Source: Acanthochromis polyacanthus
Taxonomy: Eukaryota; Chordata; Actinopteri; Pomacentridae
NCBI RefSeq assembly: GCF_021347895.1
Contig: NC_067113.1
Location: 42,323,474 to 42,387,473 of the forward strand
Reading direction: 5' to 3'
Length of the DNA: 64,000 nucleotides
Of this stretch, positions 60,306 through 64,000 are shown piece by piece; the stretch's first letter is position 1, and each line of letters opens with the position of its first letter. The translations under genes were made by a program, and so were the position numbers. The notes beneath the pieces were generated by a model that was given only the letters and a program-made list of their open reading frames with translations, did not search any database and was not told the DNA's origin.

Positions 60306-62004
60306 CAATTGAAAACAATGAAGTTGAAGCAAGACTATATCACTTGTATGCTTTACGCATTTCAATGTTAACATCTTGAGTATTATACCTGTCAGCGAGG
60401 AAATGTTTCAGTCTAGTATATATGTGGAATCTTTTATAAAATGCATTTTGCTCTCGTTTACAAGTTGCGGTCTTTGCAATATTTCATAGATGTTTAGCAA
60501 CTCTGTTTCTAGCCTCTAAAATGCGTGGAGTGCATTTTTCTGTTGTATGATAACCAAATGAACCGAAGGAACATACTATTTGGAATGCATCTCTTTTGTT
60601 TACTCAAGGGAACAAGGCTTGGCTGGTGGTAGCTTTTCTCTTTCTGTATTTTATCCCAGCGAGGAGCTGCGGCAAATAATCTTTAGTCGGTCAACCTGCT
60701 TCCACGTACACATTTTGAGGGGGTAAAGATCGTCCCCTTGCAGACAGACATCACAGATCCATCTCTCTTTCCATTACATTATGCATGTACAGAAGATTAA
60801 GTCATTTAATAAAAGTTTGATTATCTCTCTCCTCAGTCGACTCGCTTGTGTTCATTAAGACTAATTTGATGTGATGATGCCATGCCACTGAGTCGGTAAT
60901 GCAATGTGACGGTGGCGGGGGGTTCGGTTCCTCTGCTTAGCTACCGGTGCACACGTACACTCGCAGCTGACGATGATTCAACATGCCAATCACCAACCTG
61001 ACTGCTGCTGGGACATAACACCTCGAGGACTTATTATGCTACTGAAACGCATTAATTCCCTCACCCAGTGACAGAATGAGGAGGGAACAATCCATATAGG
61101 GACCATATCAGGACTAATGTCATCTAAATTTCCACATAATGGCCTCTTTTGGATGATGGAAAGTGCTGGAGGCTCTCTCCGTAATCCCTATTAGCATTTT
61201 TATGGAAAGTTGTAGGGTTTGTCATTTGGAATAGTCACAGAGGGCACAGACAATTCATATCTGCCTTTTGGTTTGTCACAATAGGCTGCGAGTCGGCTCT
61301 CAGCGGCACCATCAGACCTGCACTAAAGTTCAGATGGAAACACAGTCCTTTCTGTCTTATCAGCGCTCGGTAAATTGCAAATTTCGCTACGTGTTAACAC
61401 AGCAAATCTTTGTGTAGAGAGGATCTGGGGGTTTTGTTTTAAAGCTCTGCAAACATTTGGACACGATCTGTGTTGTCTTGTATAGTGGAAAAAACGATTG
61501 AATGATAGCGAGTTTTGTGACCCAGCCGATATATGGTGTGGCAGATATTATTGGCTGCTGATGTATCAGTAGCAGCGTATATGTTGTTCATACAGAAAAA
61601 GATGTTTGGGGGAATTGCATCGTCATAGTTTGTCCAGTAAACTCATTGGTTTATTGTACTGCAGCACATGTAGCAGAGCACAAACTTAGCAGATGTTGCA
61701 AGCTTTATCTTCATGTTAATTTTCAAATTAGTTTGTGAAATACATTGCTGGAAAGTTAGTAAGAAATGCCTGCAGCATTTCATCAATGACAAACCTGTGT
61801 CTGCAGAAATCTGGTGGAAATACAGTTCTATGTTTACAGAGCAAAAAAACAACAAATGTAATCATTTAACATCTATGTGACATATCAGAGAAAAACAGAA
61901 AAAATGTTTCATGGTTATATTTACATGCCTTTAACCTTAACATTGGGAAAGTTCTGTTTCAACAGTGACAGAGAGAATTGAAAGGTGACCGAGAAGACTC
62001 CATT
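60306..62004. other. downstream non-coding sequence, nothing recognised
   Basis: No exon of a neighbouring gene could be recognised on either strand. Confidence 0.4.
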
Positions 62005-62105
62005 TGTCATCCATCCATCCAGGCAGGTCATCCCAGATGTCCTTTCCCCGGTTGACGCTTTCCAGCTGTTCCTAGGGGATCCCGAGGCGTTCCCAGGCCA
62101 TAATC
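62005..62105 (-). mobile_element. short non-LTR retrotransposon fragment
   Basis: CATCCATCCAGGCAGGTCAT, TTTCCCCGGTTGACG and GGGATCCCGAGGCGTTCCCA match a common fish LINE segment; the last block on minus encodes a WERLGIP-like stretch (here degraded). Same family as 52621-52780. Confidence 0.65.
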
Positions 62106-62427
62106 TCCACAAACACTGAAGCTCTGAAAAGTATGAAGTGAATTTGTTTGATTCCAACTTGAAAAAAACGAAATCTAAAGCCTTGTTCTACAAGTCATGA
62201 ATCTTATCCCAACTCCTGCTGCTTGAGTTAATTCATAATGTGTTTGTTCTGATGATTTTTCAGGTTTATATACTGTAATGAACCTGCATGAGAGCTGCAA
62301 AGGCTCAAAGGTAGACTGTATAACAGTTTTGCATTATAACATCTAACAACAGGTGAATCACTCAGAGAGCGCAGTAATCCAAGGCTGCTCAGTCGTATCA
62401 CGTCCCACAAAAGAAATATTTGATAAA

Positions 62428-62454
62428 GAGCAACTGAAACAGGAGAACAAGACT
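62428..62454 (+). pseudogene. 27-bp exact copy of the pawr terminal exon
   Basis: Bases 59533-59559 of the terminal exon (encoding EQLKQENKT) recur here without a mismatch. After a 3-base insertion the next six bases (CTGCTG) also match. No splice acceptor or stop context is preserved, so it is not an alternative exon; it is a fragment left by a duplication event. Confidence 0.95.
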
Positions 62455-62639
62455 GCCCTGCTGTGTCTGTCGGGGACAAGATAGAAAAACACCTCTGTGT
62501 AAAAAACCTCAGGTTCATTGGGAGGCCTAATCGCCTGGTGTCTACATTTGAAAAGATGCTGCTTTGTGCTGCGTATAGGCGTGTGTTATGCATGTGTACG
62601 TTAAATACGGATACCGAATCACGTGACCTAAATATGTAG

Positions 62640-62790
62640 CTGGCGGCAGGAATTGATGGGACTTGGAAACACCCCCACAATTTAATCAGCTGTTCCTTGT
62701 AGGGTTTCTGACTGATAAGTCCCGATGAGTCTGCAGTGGTGGACTTTTAGTAGGATTGTAATCATGTGATGTGATGGTATTAAAAGTGGA
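62640..62790. repeat. fragment related to the repeat at 40390
   Basis: GGGACTTGGAAACACCCCCA, CAATTTAATCAGCTGTTCC and CTGATAAGTCCCGATG match the 40415-40500 segment with substitutions, followed by a shared TAGTAGGAT-like phrase. Confidence 0.65.
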
Positions 62791-62815
62791 AAAAAAATGT
62801 TATGTTCATGATAAT

Positions 62816-63455
62816 CCTTGTTTACAAATTTGAGAATTATTATGGAAGCACTCACTTATTAATAAAAAATGACTGGATATCACTAAAATGTCAACTAAAT
62901 AACCATCTAGATTTAATAACCACCTTTTGATTAGCTAAACAATAATAAAATGAGCTCATTCAGAAAAAGTTTTGACTGTGTTCCTTCTTTAAGTTGAGGT
63001 AATCATGACGGATATTTTTTTGGCAAAAAATCAAATTCTATATGGAAAATAACAAATTGTATCACTTTCAACTAAGTTATCCATTACAAAAACACCTCTC
63101 CAGGAAGTGTGTTAATTCCAGATCACATGACCTGCTCCACATGATGTCATTTCCTCCTGAAGAAAAGACTGGCCAGACTCCAAGGCTTTCTGAGTTATTT
63201 AATATAAAGTAGTGTGTGAGTCAAGTGTGGATTTATGGCATGCCAACAGGTTTACTACAATGTCTTTGAAAATAACTTTCAATTTCTATTTTACTCAGTT
63301 GTATATGTAATATTTAGAAGAATCTTTCTGTAAAAATGCCATCTGGTGTTTGGTTAAAGGCGGCCATGTTGACTTTAGGCCTGAAAACGGCAAAAATGTC
63401 AACTATGATACCTGCCAGCTATGTTACAAAAGTCCTGCAAGTATATATTGACCCT
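62816..63455 (+). repeat. 640-bp duplicated block, copy B
   Basis: Matches 57895-58524 in direct orientation; similarity ends at TATATTGACCC, after an insertion of about 17 bases near 63413. The flanks differ from those of copy A. Confidence 0.9.
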
Positions 63456-64000
63456 AGTAACAATGACACTACTGAATTTACCACATAGTGTTAGCTACAG
63501 TAGCTACTTGTGGGTTTTTAAGCTAACATTTCGTTAGCTAATTTTACTTGCGGCGAAGTCATTAGAAGGAAACGACATAAATGTACCTTATCTGTGAGCC
63601 TGATCTCTGCCTGTGTCATGTCAGACTGATTTTCATTGACAACTGTTATGAAAACAACTAAGATTAACGCGCTCTACCTCTCAGTTGCATCAAACTACGT
63701 CTTCTATTATGGTTGCTTACAATGTGTATCTAACATCACATTTTTTGTTGTATTTCAAATCAATCTATTGATGCCAGCTTGTAATAATGATCATTGTGTT
63801 GTTTGCTGTGTATTTGCGCTGTGAATAGACATGCCCTCTTCCACAAAGTGCATTAGATCCTGAGAGACTGATAGTTGGGACGGAGATGAGAAGCAGGCCT
63901 TATCTTGTTCTTGAAGACACTCGGCCATATTTCATTATCAGTTGGTTTCATGCTCTTGGTTCTTCGACCAATCTCCTCAATCTCCAGGGTCCCTGGAGCA
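63456..64000. other. downstream non-coding sequence, nothing recognised
   Basis: GCTA/GTTAGCTA-rich stretch near 63490-63545 and otherwise unremarkable DNA to the window end. Confidence 0.4.

Noticed and set aside
62228..62680. 150-codon minus frame covering the exon-fragment copy
   Set aside because: No recognised domain and antisense to the copied exon piece.
1..64000. CRISPR array, tRNA, rRNA, or bacterial-type defence or biosynthesis locus
   Set aside because: No regularly spaced direct repeats, no tRNA box-B-like motif in a suitable context, and no gene clusters; the genome is clearly eukaryotic.

Overview
The window is vertebrate nuclear DNA, most likely from a teleost fish. It has no dense gene content, has GT-AG spliced exons separated by kilobase introns, and is littered with cut-and-paste DNA transposons and LINE fragments of kinds common in fish (hAT/ZBED, Tc1 with long inverted repeats, pogo/Tigger, L1-like LINE), plus an 88-bp (CA)n microsatellite. 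The species cannot be named from this sequence.

One cellular gene is recognisable: the 3' part of pawr (PRKC apoptosis WT1 regulator, Par-4) on the + strand. Five coding exons (34346-34471, 41917-41951, 47868-47991, 53472-53576, 59506-59592) splice in frame into the last 158 residues, ending in the Par-4 leucine zipper and C-terminus. The exon for the N-terminal half (SAC region) is not found, so bases 1-34345 are read as part of one very large intron. A 3' UTR with an overlapping pair of AATAAA signals (60277-60286) follows the stop. The remainder to 64000 appears to be intergenic or repeat-derived.

Most other interpretable structure is mobile DNA. A 2.8-kb hAT element (26746-29554) has a perfect 8-bp target-site duplication and an uninterrupted two-exon transposase with BED finger and hATC domain, so it looks young and possibly autonomous. 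Around it are short hAT derivatives that kept only pieces of transposase: two keep just the BED finger (9126-9685 and 51948-52493), one keeps the first residues of a BED domain (5981-6550), and one keeps a degraded hATC-like segment (46017-46530). A palindromic MITE (14579-14943) sits next to or inside an L1-like LINE 3' fragment. There are also remnants of a Tigger/pogo element (16780-17459), a Tc1 element (22220-23222), a TIR element (25316-25570), an inverted-repeat structure (8034-8550) and a tentative piggyBac-like element (54790-55564).

The end of the window is structurally complex. A block of about 630 bp is present twice in direct orientation, flanking the terminal pawr exon (57895-58524 and 62816-63455). 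An exact 27-bp copy of the last pawr coding exon lies about 2.9 kb downstream (62428-62454). No CRISPR array, operon, tRNA, rRNA or bacterial-type system was seen. I did not find a convincing new biological system. The most notable material is the set of domain-retaining hAT derivatives and the rearrangement around the last exon.
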